NCBI RefSeq assembly: GCF_002078505.1
Contig: NZ_LUAV01000038.1
Coordinates: 310,001-374,000 of the forward strand
DNA from: Ensifer aridi
GTDB taxonomy: Bacteria > Pseudomonadota > Alphaproteobacteria > Rhizobiales > Rhizobiaceae
Reading direction: 5' to 3'
Length of the DNA stretch: 64,000 bases
The translations under genes were made by a program, and so were the position numbers. Shown piece by piece: positions 33,932-42,241 of the stretch. How positions within the stretch are numbered: the first letter of the stretch is position 1; every line of letters starts with the position of its first letter. The notes beneath the pieces are model-generated. The model ran no database searches. It was not told the origin of the DNA and worked only from the letters and a program-made list of their open reading frames with translations.

Positions 33932-34244
33932 TTATGTGCTGCAGCCTGCCTGGATCCTGCGCGGCAAAGGAAATTTCCGCATGATCGGCGGCTATGTCCA
34001 TGCCGGCGGGCACGCGCTCGGAACCCTGCCGGCACTGATGCTCGCCGGCGCTGGAATGACGCGCGTCGCCATTCTCGTGCTCGCCGAATTCGTAGCGCAC
34101 TATCTCATCGACTATGGCAAGGCACTGCTGTCGCGGCATAGCCGCGCCGATGCGACGACCCGGACCTACTGGGCGATGCACGGAGCCGATCAATTGATGC
34201 ACCAGCTCACCTATGCGGCGCTGATCCTTGCCGCACTGGCGTAG
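33867..34244 (+). CDS. DUF3307 membrane protein
   Basis: 125 residues with about four hydrophobic segments. LKHFVADYVLQPAWI at the N-terminus and EFVAHYLIDYGKALL in the third quarter are the DUF3307 motifs, and a DQLMH follows near the C-terminus. The function is unknown. GGAGGAAGCG precedes the ATG. The gene overlaps the cyclase gene by 65 nt in another frame, an unusually long overlap for this operon. Confidence 0.85.
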   Translation: MEMAITTVAMLACMQLKHFVADYVLQPAWILRGKGNFRMIGGYVHAGGHALGTLPALMLAGAGMTRVAILVLAEFVAHYLIDYGKALLSRHSRADATTRTYWAMHGADQLMHQLTYAALILAALA

Positions 34245-34583
34245 GTACTTTCATGCCTAGCGGCAAAACATTCGCCGCCGGGCCGAGTTCATCGGAATCC
34301 CGTCAAGCTCGTCGCTCTCGCCATTCGATATCCAGTCCTAACCTCCCACGACCGCCATTCAGCACGTCGCGTCGAGAGCGGTGCTCGCGACCAGGCAACG
34401 GGCGACAAACCTGCGCGAAGTAGCGGGTGTGTGTCTCCACTGCCGTCGGGCCTTATGTCGCTAGAGCCTTAAAGCTCGCGGTGGAGGTTGAGCATCTTTA
34501 ATATTTCCATGATATTTTGCTGAGCTTTGATAGTATCAGGCCGGAAAACAGCGGAACGCTGTTAGGAGTTGTGCGGCTGTCCG
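34245..34583. other. Intergenic region, 339 bp, before the YcaO/TfuA cluster
   Basis: The right part (34490-34560) is clearly AT-richer than its surroundings and probably holds the cluster promoter. AGGAG at 34564-34568 is too far from the chosen ATG to be certain. A 56-codon frame from 34253 has no good ribosome site or protein-like composition and I do not call it. Confidence 0.45.
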
Positions 34584-37500
34584 ATGGCTACCGGGGGAAC
34601 ACAAGCACAAGTTGGTGCACTTTCGGGAGAGCGCAGGCAGGTGACCGCGCTCTTCTACGACGTAGTTGGCTCAACTGCCTTGTTGCAACAACTCGATCCC
34701 GAAGTCTTCGGTGTCGTGTTGCGGACCCTCCACAATGAGGCGAGCGCCCTCATCAGCAGCTATGGCGGTCACCTTGAGCGAGCTCAAGGAGATGGCGGCT
34801 GTGCCTACTTTGGGGTCCCGGAGGCGAGGGAGGACGCCGCCGAATGTGCGGTTGCGGCGGCGATTGAGGTGGTTGAACGCTGCCAGCGGCTGGCACAACA
34901 GTTCGGAGTGAGTCTGAAGGTCAGAGTTGGCGTCGCCACCAGCCTTGTCGTAATTGCCGACGGCTCGACGGCAGATTTTCCGAGCTACACAGAAGTCATC
35001 GGAATCGCGCCGGCGCTCGCTGCCCGCATTCAGTCCGAAGCTGCACCGAATACCGTTGCGGTGGCGGAAGCCACTTATCGGCTGACCACGGGAGTGTTCG
35101 AATTTGAGGAGATCGGGGTTCGGGAGCTCAAGGGCTTCGTCGAACCAGTTCGCTTGTGGCGGCCAGTGGCCCGCCGGCCGCAATCCGATCGCTTCACGGC
35201 CTACCGGCGTGTGTCGACGCCCTTCGTCGGCCGCGACGACGAGCTTGAGCTTTGCCGAAGGCGCTGGGCCCGTGCCATAAACGGCAACGGCCAGCTCATT
35301 TTTTTGCATGGCGACGCAGGGATGGGCAAATCGCGGCTGGTTGCGGAGTTCCGTCGTGATCTCGCAGGGAGAGGCGTGGACTGCCTTGTGTTTCAGTGTC
35401 AACCTCGCGGCAATACTGAACCGCTGCATCCGTTTCTGCGGCCGATCAGGCAGGCCGCCGCGGAGGCCACCGGAGAGTCCGAGCCGGATCGGGATGCCGT
35501 CATTCGCTTTCTGCGGTCGCTCGGCTCCGAAGTTAGCGAGCTGCACGCCGAGATCGTCGCGTTCCTGCTGGTCGACAAGCCGCAGGAACTTTCAAGCGAA
35601 GCCTGGCAAGTCGATCTCTCGGACCAGGAGATCCGGAGGCGCGCTGTCGAGGCCACGCTGGCGGTTCTGACATCGTACTCCGCAACAAGACCAGTCCTCA
35701 TCGTGATCGAGGACGTGCATTGGGCTGACACGCTCACAAAAGCCCTTATCGCCGGGCTGGCCGAATGGATCGAGTCGAGACCGGTTCTTGCCATTGCAAC
35801 GTCGCGTTTGGCCACCGACTCTGACTGTCTGGGTGATCCGAACGTGCTCGACATTGCGTTGCCGCGGCTTACAGATCAAGCGACCTCGCAGCTGGTCGGC
35901 CGAATTTGGGAGACGACGCCTCCGGATGGGCTCGCTGCCTTTGTCTACGAGAAGAGCGACGGTGTCCCACTCTTCGCCGAACAGCTCGCGCTGCTGCTGA
36001 AGGAACGCGCCGGGCCAGACGTTCGGGATCAGGCCGGATGGGAAACGCTGCTTCGCGAGGGCCGCATTCTCAATCTGCAAGACCTTATCGCAGCCCGTCT
36101 TGCTGGCCTGGGACGGCTGAGGCGCGTGGCGCAGATCGCAAGTGTCATCGGGCGGGAGTTCCGACTGAAGCTCCTCGTCGCCGTATTGGAACCTGAGCCT
36201 CTTCCTGTTCCCCTAGATGAAGCGATCGAGACGCTCGCCCAGGCCGGGATCGTGCGTCGAACTTCCGCGGGCGCGGCGATCCGATTTCGTCACGTCCTCA
36301 TTCAGGAGGCGGCCTACGACAGTCTCCTGAAGTCCGAGCGGCGGGAAATACACCGACGCATTGTGCGCCTTGTACAGTCGGACTCAGTTCCGCCTCTGCC
36401 CGATGAGGCGATGGCATGGCATTGCGAACAGGCCGGTGAGCCGCTCGCGGCGGCGCGCCACGCAATTCAGGCGGCGGAGGCGTGCGGCGCTCGCTCTGCC
36501 CTGCACGAGGCCGACCGCCTGTTGGATTTCGCCGAGAAGCAGCTGGCGGGAGTTGGAGAGGGTGGCGAGGCGAACGATCTGCTGCTTCGCCTGCTCGCGG
36601 TGCGCGGACCGGTTGCTGCCGCGCTCCACGGGAGGGGAGGGGCGCGAGCGCGCTCGATCTATGAGCATGGAGTGTGGCTTTGCGCGGAACGCAAGAATCA
36701 GGATCGCGCGAAATGGTTTCCGCTCTATTGGGGCTGGTGGTTCACTGCCCCGGACTTCGCGACGCAGCGAGTGCGGTCGGACATCCTTTTGCGCGACCTT
36801 GAGGGCTCGGCCGATCCGGAGGTCCGGCTCCAGTCCCTCCATTGCGCATGGGCCACGAACGAAGATGCCGGACTGCACGTACACTGTTTGCAGTGCGTCG
36901 AGGAGGGTTTGAAGCTCTATGACGAGGACCGAGCCCGATTCAGCCGCGGTCGCTACGGTGGCCATGATGCGAAGGTCTGCGCACTGGGCGAACGAGCCTT
37001 CTCTCTTTGGTTCATGGGCGACAACGCCGGATCGTCGGAGAGTATCGACGCGGCGAAGCAGTGGGCTGAGCACATCAATCATCTCCCCAGCGTGCTTCAT
37101 GCGCTGGAGTTCGAGATCGAGCTGGAACGATATCGCAATGATCATGCGGGCGTTATCGCGGTCGCTGACAGGATCGCTGAGCTCGCGCAGGACGTGCCGG
37201 GCGTGGTTGCAAAGGCGGCGCTTTTTCGGGCTTGGGCGCACGGCATGAGCGGGGATGCAGCCGCCGGCTTGGCAGAATTCGAAGCCGGGCTGGCGCGCCA
37301 GCGGGAAATCGCCACGTCTGAAGGCATGCCCATCTATGCGGGCATGCGTGCAGAGCTGTTCGAGCGTGCGGGACGCAACGACGAAGCCCTGTCAATCCTC
37401 GACGGCGCAATCGCGGCCTCGACCGGGAGTGGGCAGGTTTTCTGGCTAGCGGAGTTGCTTCGCCAGCGGGCTCTCCTTCGGCATGCACGCCACGAACCGG

Positions 37501-37631
37501 AGGAAGCTGTTGCGTCGGACCTTCACCGCGCGCTCGAAGTCGCCACCGAACAGCAAGCCTCGACGCTTGCTTCGCGTGTGCGCCTGGATCTGGAGCGGCT
37601 CGGGCTTCGCGCTCAGACCGGGGATGCATGA
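34584..37631 (+). CDS. Cyclase-domain/AAA ATPase/TPR signalling protein of the YcaO cluster
   Basis: 1015 residues. A class III cyclase homology domain (about 15-190) begins with ERRQVTALFYDVVGSTALLQ and contains GDGGCAYFG, so both metal Asp appear present. FVGRDDELELCRRRW opens an STAND/AAA-type ATPase, with Walker A GDAGMGKS near 244 and Walker B VLIVIEDVHWAD near 375. The C-terminal 400 residues are TPR-like helical repeats. No DNA-binding domain is visible. Such proteins are signal-integrating regulators. The stop overlaps the YcaO start (ATGA), so it belongs to the cluster. The ATG at 34584 is preferred to a TTG at 34569. Confidence 0.85.
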   Translation: MATGGTQAQVGALSGERRQVTALFYDVVGSTALLQQLDPEVFGVVLRTLHNEASALISSYGGHLERAQGDGGCAYFGVPEAREDAAECAVAAAIEVVERCQRLAQQFGVSLKVRVGVATSLVVIADGSTADFPSYTEVIGIAPALAARIQSEAAPNTVAVAEATYRLTTGVFEFEEIGVRELKGFVEPVRLWRPVARRPQSDRFTAYRRVSTPFVGRDDELELCRRRWARAINGNGQLIFLHGDAGMGKSRLVAEFRRDLAGRGVDCLVFQCQPRGNTEPLHPFLRPIRQAAAEATGESEPDRDAVIRFLRSLGSEVSELHAEIVAFLLVDKPQELSSEAWQVDLSDQEIRRRAVEATLAVLTSYSATRPVLIVIEDVHWADTLTKALIAGLAEWIESRPVLAIATSRLATDSDCLGDPNVLDIALPRLTDQATSQLVGRIWETTPPDGLAAFVYEKSDGVPLFAEQLALLLKERAGPDVRDQAGWETLLREGRILNLQDLIAARLAGLGRLRRVAQIASVIGREFRLKLLVAVLEPEPLPVPLDEAIETLAQAGIVRRTSAGAAIRFRHVLIQEAAYDSLLKSERREIHRRIVRLVQSDSVPPLPDEAMAWHCEQAGEPLAAARHAIQAAEACGARSALHEADRLLDFAEKQLAGVGEGGEANDLLLRLLAVRGPVAAALHGRGGARARSIYEHGVWLCAERKNQDRAKWFPLYWGWWFTAPDFATQRVRSDILLRDLEGSADPEVRLQSLHCAWATNEDAGLHVHCLQCVEEGLKLYDEDRARFSRGRYGGHDAKVCALGERAFSLWFMGDNAGSSESIDAAKQWAEHINHLPSVLHALEFEIELERYRNDHAGVIAVADRIAELAQDVPGVVAKAALFRAWAHGMSGDAAAGLAEFEAGLARQREIATSEGMPIYAGMRAELFERAGRNDEALSILDGAIAASTGSGQVFWLAELLRQRALLRHARHEPEEAVASDLHRALEVATEQQASTLASRVRLDLERLGLRAQTGDA

Positions 37632-38842
37632 ACGAAACGCACGCGGCAACAGCGGCTGAACTGGGCGCACAACTCGAGCGAGAACTATCCACCTGCCGCG
37701 ATTTCCGGGGCAGGAAGCCTAAAGCCACCGAAGAGCTCGTCCGCGCACTCTTCTCCAAACGGAGTCGCTTTGGCATAACGCGCGTTGGATCGCTGACCCG
37801 ACTTGATCGGGCTGGAGTAGCGGTCGTCCAGGTGGTCCGGCCGCTGTCGCTGTCCAACGCGGTGTCCCAAGGCAAGGGCCCCAATGTCATGGAGGCAGCG
37901 GCCTCGGGCCTTATGGAAAGCCTGGAATGCTGGGCGGCGGAGCGGATTGCGCCTGAGCGGATCAAGGTTGCGAGCGCGCGCCAACTGGGGGATGAGATAC
38001 GCGATCTCTATGCTGGTTGTCGCGTGCACGGTTTCGACGCAGGGTGGGATCAATTGCGGCTTGGCTGGACGGACGGCTACGACCTCTTCACCGCGCGCGT
38101 GCGGCCGGTTCCTGTCGCGATGGTCGATACGATCTACACGCTTCCTTCGCCGCACCCCATTGCGTTTCCGCGATCGACACGGGGCCTCGCCGCGAGCCCG
38201 ACAATGCTTGCTGCGATCATCCATGCAGCACTTGAAATCTTGGAACGGGCGAGCGTCGCTGGGGCGGAGCGATATCCGCGTTCCTACCCGGAGCTTCGGA
38301 TCGATCCGGCCCGCGTCGCCGGACCTCTCTCATCCGGCATGTTGGCCCGCCTCGAGGCTGCGGATCTTGCTGCGGGTATCTGGCTGGTTCCGGGCGATCA
38401 CGATATGCCCGTCTTTCGCTGCCAGGTCATGGAGACGCAGCGCCATCGGGAAATCGCACCGATGCCGGGCGAGGGATTCGCCTGCGATTTCACCTATGAC
38501 CGCGCTCTGGCAAGAGCCCTCATGGAGGCAGCACAGGCGCGGGTCACCGCGCTCGCCGGGGCCCGCGAGGACATTACCCGAGCTGTCTACCCTGAGCGCT
38601 ACGACCGCGAGCACCTTGATGCGTGCCGGCAAGCGTTCCTGTCGCCGAGCGGGACGACCGCGCTTCCTGCCGACCGCGACGAACCCGCCTCCGCAACCAC
38701 AGCGCTGACAGCCGTGCTCGGCGCGATCAAGGCCGCTGGAGGGCAAGCGGCCCTGGTCGTGCCTCTCTACAGCAGCAAGGACCTCGACCTGAACGTAGTC
38801 CGCCTTGTCGTCCCGCCGCTCAGGGACCTCGTCAGGGAGTAG
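37628..38842 (+). CDS. YcaO-domain protein (thioamide/azoline-type backbone activating enzyme)
   Basis: 404 residues. The ATP-binding signature is seen at residues 80-103: SQGKG, then EAAASGLMESLECWAAE with the conserved Glu residues. YcaO enzymes activate backbone amides with ATP; with a TfuA partner they install thioamides (archaeal methyl-CoM reductase, thiovarsolin-type peptides), and TfuA is also known from trifolitoxin. The C-terminus (VVRLVVPPLRDLVRE) lacks the PxPxP tail of azoline cyclodehydratases, consistent with the TfuA-paired class. No E1-like or dehydrogenase partner is present. Confidence 0.92.
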   Translation: MNETHAATAAELGAQLERELSTCRDFRGRKPKATEELVRALFSKRSRFGITRVGSLTRLDRAGVAVVQVVRPLSLSNAVSQGKGPNVMEAAASGLMESLECWAAERIAPERIKVASARQLGDEIRDLYAGCRVHGFDAGWDQLRLGWTDGYDLFTARVRPVPVAMVDTIYTLPSPHPIAFPRSTRGLAASPTMLAAIIHAALEILERASVAGAERYPRSYPELRIDPARVAGPLSSGMLARLEAADLAAGIWLVPGDHDMPVFRCQVMETQRHREIAPMPGEGFACDFTYDRALARALMEAAQARVTALAGAREDITRAVYPERYDREHLDACRQAFLSPSGTTALPADRDEPASATTALTAVLGAIKAAGGQAALVVPLYSSKDLDLNVVRLVVPPLRDLVRE

Positions 38843-38846
38843 CGCG

Positions 38847-39632
38847 ATGGTGAGCGAACTGGTCGTCTTCCTCGGTCCGACACTGTCGCGTGCCGAAGCT
38901 GCCGGAATCCTCGACGCAACTTATCTGCCGCCGGCCGAGCAAGGATCGGTCGTGCGTGCGGTGCGGCAATATTCGCCTCGGGCGCTCGTCCTGATCGATG
39001 GCTCGTTCGGACGGGTGCCGGCGGTGCGTCACAAGGAGGTCCTCTGGGCGCTTGCGAAAGGCATCCCGGTATTCGGGGCGGCAAGCATGGGCGCGCTCCG
39101 GGCGGCTGAACTCTCCGCTTTCGGCATGCAGGGCTACGGCTTCATCTATCGGTGGTACTCGATGACGCCCCTCGCTGACGACGACGAGGTTGCAGTAGCG
39201 ATGAGTCCTCCTGAGCTTGGCACTGCTCCACTGAGCGAAGCACTCATCAATATCCGCCTCACTCTGCGCCGCGCAATGCACGCTGGCATCGTGACTGCCG
39301 ACGTGCGGAGGAAGCTCGAAACGCTGGCACGCGACACGCACTTCGTCGAACGCAGCTATCCCCGCCTCCTCGCCGATGCGCGGTCTACCTTTTCCGAAGC
39401 ATCGGCAGTCGCTATGGATCGCCTCGCGGACTGGCTGCCGTCAGGGGCACTCGACCGCAAGCGTGAGGACGCGATAGGACTGTTGACGAAGCTTGCCCGC
39501 GGCTCGGGATTTGTTGGAAGACCCCTGAACGCTCCGCCCTTCCGCCTGACCGAAGCATGGGCATACGATCTCGACGCGGCAGGGCTCTGGAGCGATGATA
39601 TCAAATTAATTCTTTCGGATGAGGGAAGTTGA
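38847..39632 (+). CDS. tfuA: TfuA-like protein
   Basis: 261 residues. LVVFLGPTLSRAEA at the N-terminus, LIDGSFGRVPAVRHKEVLWA and the conserved FGAASMGALRAAELSAFGM near residues 75-95 define the TfuA domain. TfuA proteins pair with YcaO in thioamide formation and are thought to deliver or activate the sulfur donor. GGGAG lies 7 nt before the ATG, which is 4 nt after the YcaO stop. An upstream in-frame extension would overlap YcaO and is less likely. Confidence 0.93.
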   Translation: MVSELVVFLGPTLSRAEAAGILDATYLPPAEQGSVVRAVRQYSPRALVLIDGSFGRVPAVRHKEVLWALAKGIPVFGAASMGALRAAELSAFGMQGYGFIYRWYSMTPLADDDEVAVAMSPPELGTAPLSEALINIRLTLRRAMHAGIVTADVRRKLETLARDTHFVERSYPRLLADARSTFSEASAVAMDRLADWLPSGALDRKREDAIGLLTKLARGSGFVGRPLNAPPFRLTEAWAYDLDAAGLWSDDIKLILSDEGS

Positions 39633-39710
39633 CTTAAGAAAGACCTCGCGTCATCTTCCTCAACTTGGGGAAGACTTTACATCATCCTAAAAGCGAGGGG
39701 AGCCGCCTGG

Positions 39711-40907
39711 ATGGACGCGTCCGGACAATGGCCGTCAGAGTTGAATTCGACGGCTTCGCGTCTTGGAACACGCTTTCTCGTTTTCCCGCAGCCTCCGTTC
39801 ATTCCAGGCTATGAGCGGCCGGAGACGATATGGGTTTCCACGCCTCCAAACCGAATCGGCCCCGGGCCGGCCGACAGCCGAATGTATGTGATCGACCCGA
39901 TGGTCGACAAACAACCCTATCAGTTTCCCTATCTGCCCCCCTACGCCGGCGCGTCGAAGCCGCCCGCCGTGGCGGGTCCGGACGGTCACTTCGACCACAT
40001 CCAAATCGGTACGCCGGAATTCGAGGCGGCGCATGTCTACGCCTGCGTCCGCCGCACGCTCGACATTTGCGAGAGTTATCTGGGGCGGGATATCCCCTGG
40101 TTCTTTGAACCGACTTACGGCCGTCTCGAAATTGTGCCGCGGCTGCGCTGGGACAACGCGCAGTCAGGCTACGGTTTTCTGGAGATGGGGGAGGACGAGT
40201 CGCGGGGCGAGCCGCACCCCTTCGCGCTCAACTTCGATGCTGTCGCGCATGAGGTTGGGCACCTGATCATCTTCGGCGTGATGGGCGCGCCCCAGTTTGA
40301 CCCGCCGCATGAATACTTCGCCTACCATGAAGCGGCCGCTGATTTCATCGCGCTCATCGGCCTCTTACACTTTGACACGGCGCTCGACCTGCTTCTGCGC
40401 CGGACGCGCGGCAATCTCCTGATCACCAACGAACTCGACCGCTTCGGAGAGCTTTGCGACGAAAAGCAGGTGCGCCTGTTCAGCCATTCGCTGAGGATGA
40501 GGGACGTCTGCGCCGAGGTGCACGACCTCTCCAAACCCTTCGCAGGCGCGCTGTTCGACGTCCTGGTCGAGATCTACCAGGTGCTGCTTTTCGAGCGTGG
40601 GCTTTCCGATCTCGATCCGCGCGACTTCCGCGACCTCAGGAGCGAGCTTTCGGACGAGGAAATGGAGGAACTGTTTTCCGCCTCGCTCGGCGTCAATGAC
40701 GACCGGGTGTTCGCCTTGAAATCGGCGCTGGAAGAGGCGCGCGATTTCGTGGGCGAAATCCTGGTGCGCTCATGGGATGAGCTGGAGCCGCAAACGCTCG
40801 ACTACCGCGGAGCGGCGGAGGCAATGATCCAGGCCGCCGAAACCGGGCGCGCGAACCGCTTTGTCCACAGCATCGCCGACAACTTTACCTGGCGCGAGAT
40901 CCTGTGA
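39711..40907 (+). CDS. Gluzincin zinc metalloprotease-like protein of the YcaO/TfuA cluster
   Basis: 398 residues. HEVGHLI near residue 182 is the HExxH zinc motif and YHEAAADFIAL about 25 residues further supplies the third ligand Glu in an ExxxD context, as in thermolysin-type (M4/M36) proteases. No signal peptide or propeptide is evident, so it is probably cytoplasmic, unlike secreted thermolysins. In this setting it could remove a leader peptide or process the modified substrate; that is inference. It starts 78 nt after tfuA behind an AGGGGAG. Confidence 0.82.
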   Translation: MDASGQWPSELNSTASRLGTRFLVFPQPPFIPGYERPETIWVSTPPNRIGPGPADSRMYVIDPMVDKQPYQFPYLPPYAGASKPPAVAGPDGHFDHIQIGTPEFEAAHVYACVRRTLDICESYLGRDIPWFFEPTYGRLEIVPRLRWDNAQSGYGFLEMGEDESRGEPHPFALNFDAVAHEVGHLIIFGVMGAPQFDPPHEYFAYHEAAADFIALIGLLHFDTALDLLLRRTRGNLLITNELDRFGELCDEKQVRLFSHSLRMRDVCAEVHDLSKPFAGALFDVLVEIYQVLLFERGLSDLDPRDFRDLRSELSDEEMEELFSASLGVNDDRVFALKSALEEARDFVGEILVRSWDELEPQTLDYRGAAEAMIQAAETGRANRFVHSIADNFTWREIL

Positions 40908-41044
40908 GTAACGGCGCATGGCGAAGAAGACATCGCCAACGTCAACGCAAGTTCTGCGGCCAGAAAATCGGGCTCGCAGGTCCGGTCAGCCGCCGGAAAA
41001 ATCGGGACAGCGTCAACCACGAACCGGTTCAAGGGGAGAATTAA
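40904..41044 (+). CDS. Candidate 46-residue small ORF bridging protease and unknown gene
   Basis: A GTG start overlaps the protease stop (GTGA), and its TAA ends 1 nt before the ATG of the next gene. The peptide is very basic at the N-terminus (WRRRHRQRQRKFCGQ) with a central KIGLAGPVSRR and an acidic end. It has one Cys. The tight fit is what one expects of a translated small gene, for example a precursor peptide, but codon use is not distinctive and no family is recognised. A competing frame from 40918 runs into the next gene. Confidence 0.3.
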   Translation: MSNGAWRRRHRQRQRKFCGQKIGLAGPVSRRKNRDSVNHEPVQGEN

Positions 41045-41045
41045 T

Positions 41046-41543
41046 ATGCAGTATGAAACTAATCCAGCGCCGCCGAATCCGCGGAGTTATCGGCCGGATC
41101 AGATCACGCTTTACGGCGTAAGACTTAACGTCGAAAATGACGCTGCATATCTGCCGTTGGACGGCAATAGGCTTAAGCTGGCTGTTGTGCCTTTTGGTTC
41201 AGACGTTGCTGTAGATCCACAGGAGATGGAGATTGCTGTGATCTATGGATATGCGTACGAGGGATACTGCTATCGTTTCGATAAGCCGAAACTCTTCGTG
41301 TTCTCCCCAAACACGACCAAGGCGCCCGCGAAAGGATGCGGTTACGAAAACAGTGGATATTTCATGTGGCAGATTACGAAAAAGACTCAGATGATGGAGC
41401 TTTCGACAAGTGCCGACCTGGCTGAGGAGCTCGTCTTGAACGCAAATCTTCCGGGAAATCGCAGCCCTAACACTTACGGCAATAGCATGGCTCTGGCCCA
41501 TCGGAGCGGTCGGCTGAGTCGCGGCGGTGGAACTCAAGGCTAA
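41046..41543 (+). CDS. Hypothetical protein, last gene of the YcaO/TfuA cluster
   Basis: 165 residues with no signal peptide. The N-terminus is Pro-rich (YETNPAPPNPRSYRPDQ), the middle is beta-like and aromatic-rich (VIYGYAYEGYCYRFDK, KGCGYENSGYFMWQ), and the tail is Ser/Gly/Arg-rich (SGRLSRGGGTQG). AGGGGAG precedes the ATG, a strong site. Base and codon use are AT-richer than the genes before it, suggesting recent acquisition. It could be the protein substrate of YcaO/TfuA; no family is recognised. Confidence 0.7.
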   Translation: MQYETNPAPPNPRSYRPDQITLYGVRLNVENDAAYLPLDGNRLKLAVVPFGSDVAVDPQEMEIAVIYGYAYEGYCYRFDKPKLFVFSPNTTKAPAKGCGYENSGYFMWQITKKTQMMELSTSADLAEELVLNANLPGNRSPNTYGNSMALAHRSGRLSRGGGTQG

Positions 41544-41572
41544 GCGGTTTATGCTCCGGGAAGTCGTTTCGC

Positions 41573-41600
41573 TACAGCGCCGTGTGTCTTTCAGACGCAC
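41573..41600. repeat. Dispersed palindromic repeat
   Basis: CTACAGCGCC is followed by GTGTGTCT-TTC-AGACGCAC (41582-41600, one arm mismatch). It is a copy of the unit at 13051-13080. It lies between convergent genes and may serve both as a terminator. Confidence 0.75.
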
Positions 41601-41630
41601 AACGGACGCTCCCTGCCCTTAACTATATTA

Positions 41631-41912
41631 TCAGCTTGCATGCGGCGGGAGTTTTGAATCGTCAATCGGATATAGTTGCCCCTTGCGTACTATCATTCGA
41701 GAGTTATGAATGCCGTAGTCGGAACCGTTCCTGCTAACTTCGATTTTTACTTCACCAGTTTGCCCATCGAACGTTGAAACGGAAACCTCAAACGGTGGTT
41801 CTCCGGCCTCAGCCCGCTGAAGCTTAATCTCGGGTTCCGCAGCGTCGTTTAGATTATCGGTGACTTTCAGATATTTGTCCGTACCGGTTGCTGTGAATCT
41901 TACGATCGCCAT
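41631..41912 (-). CDS. Small hypothetical protein
   Basis: 93 residues, predicted mostly beta (MAIVRFTATGTDKYLKV, FEVSVSTFDGQTGEVKIEVS). No signal or membrane segment; no family recognised. GGAGGGAGACAC precedes the ATG, which supports it as a real gene. The composition is AT-richer than average, like the neighbouring 41046 gene, so both may belong to one acquired patch. Confidence 0.65.
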   Translation of the reverse strand: MAIVRFTATGTDKYLKVTDNLNDAAEPEIKLQRAEAGEPPFEVSVSTFDGQTGEVKIEVSRNGSDYGIHNSRMIVRKGQLYPIDDSKLPPHAS

Positions 41913-42241
41913 GTGTCTCCCTCCAGAGCGCCATTCGCACTTCTAAACTTCCATAGCACTGTTTAGAGTGCAGCTACTTCGAGCCCGTTGTAAAGAAGCG
42001 CTACTAGAGAAAGTGCAGACTGTCGGCTGCGTTCAACACACCAAGTCAAGCGTAATAATCGCCAGAAAGCGATTGGCGGCGGTTCGTTTACTACCTTGCC
42101 TCAGCCTGGTCGTTTCAAGAAACCTTCGCAGCGCGCAACGAAGGGCAGCAAAGCGCGCTTTCTACTCGTTCCGTCGCCGCAAGGGACGGCAAAATCCCCC
42201 CACCGGGCCCTTCGGCGTGCCTGCTTCTGCTGTTACCAGAA
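41913..42241. other. Intergenic region, 329 bp
   Basis: No gene is supported. Base composition is mixed and reading frames across it are short or overlap the TetR gene end without ribosome sites. It lies between the upstream region of the 93-residue protein and the 3' end of the TetR gene. Confidence 0.4.

Noticed and set aside
34253-34423. 56-codon plus-strand frame before the YcaO cluster, considered as a precursor peptide
   Set aside because: Only TAGGT precedes it, composition is Arg/Ser/Pro-rich as in random GC-rich DNA, and it is 160 bp from the cluster start.
40918-41121. 67-codon frame overlapping the start of the unknown gene
   Set aside because: It lacks a ribosome site and overlaps the better-supported gene at 41046; the frame from 40904 fits the spacing better.
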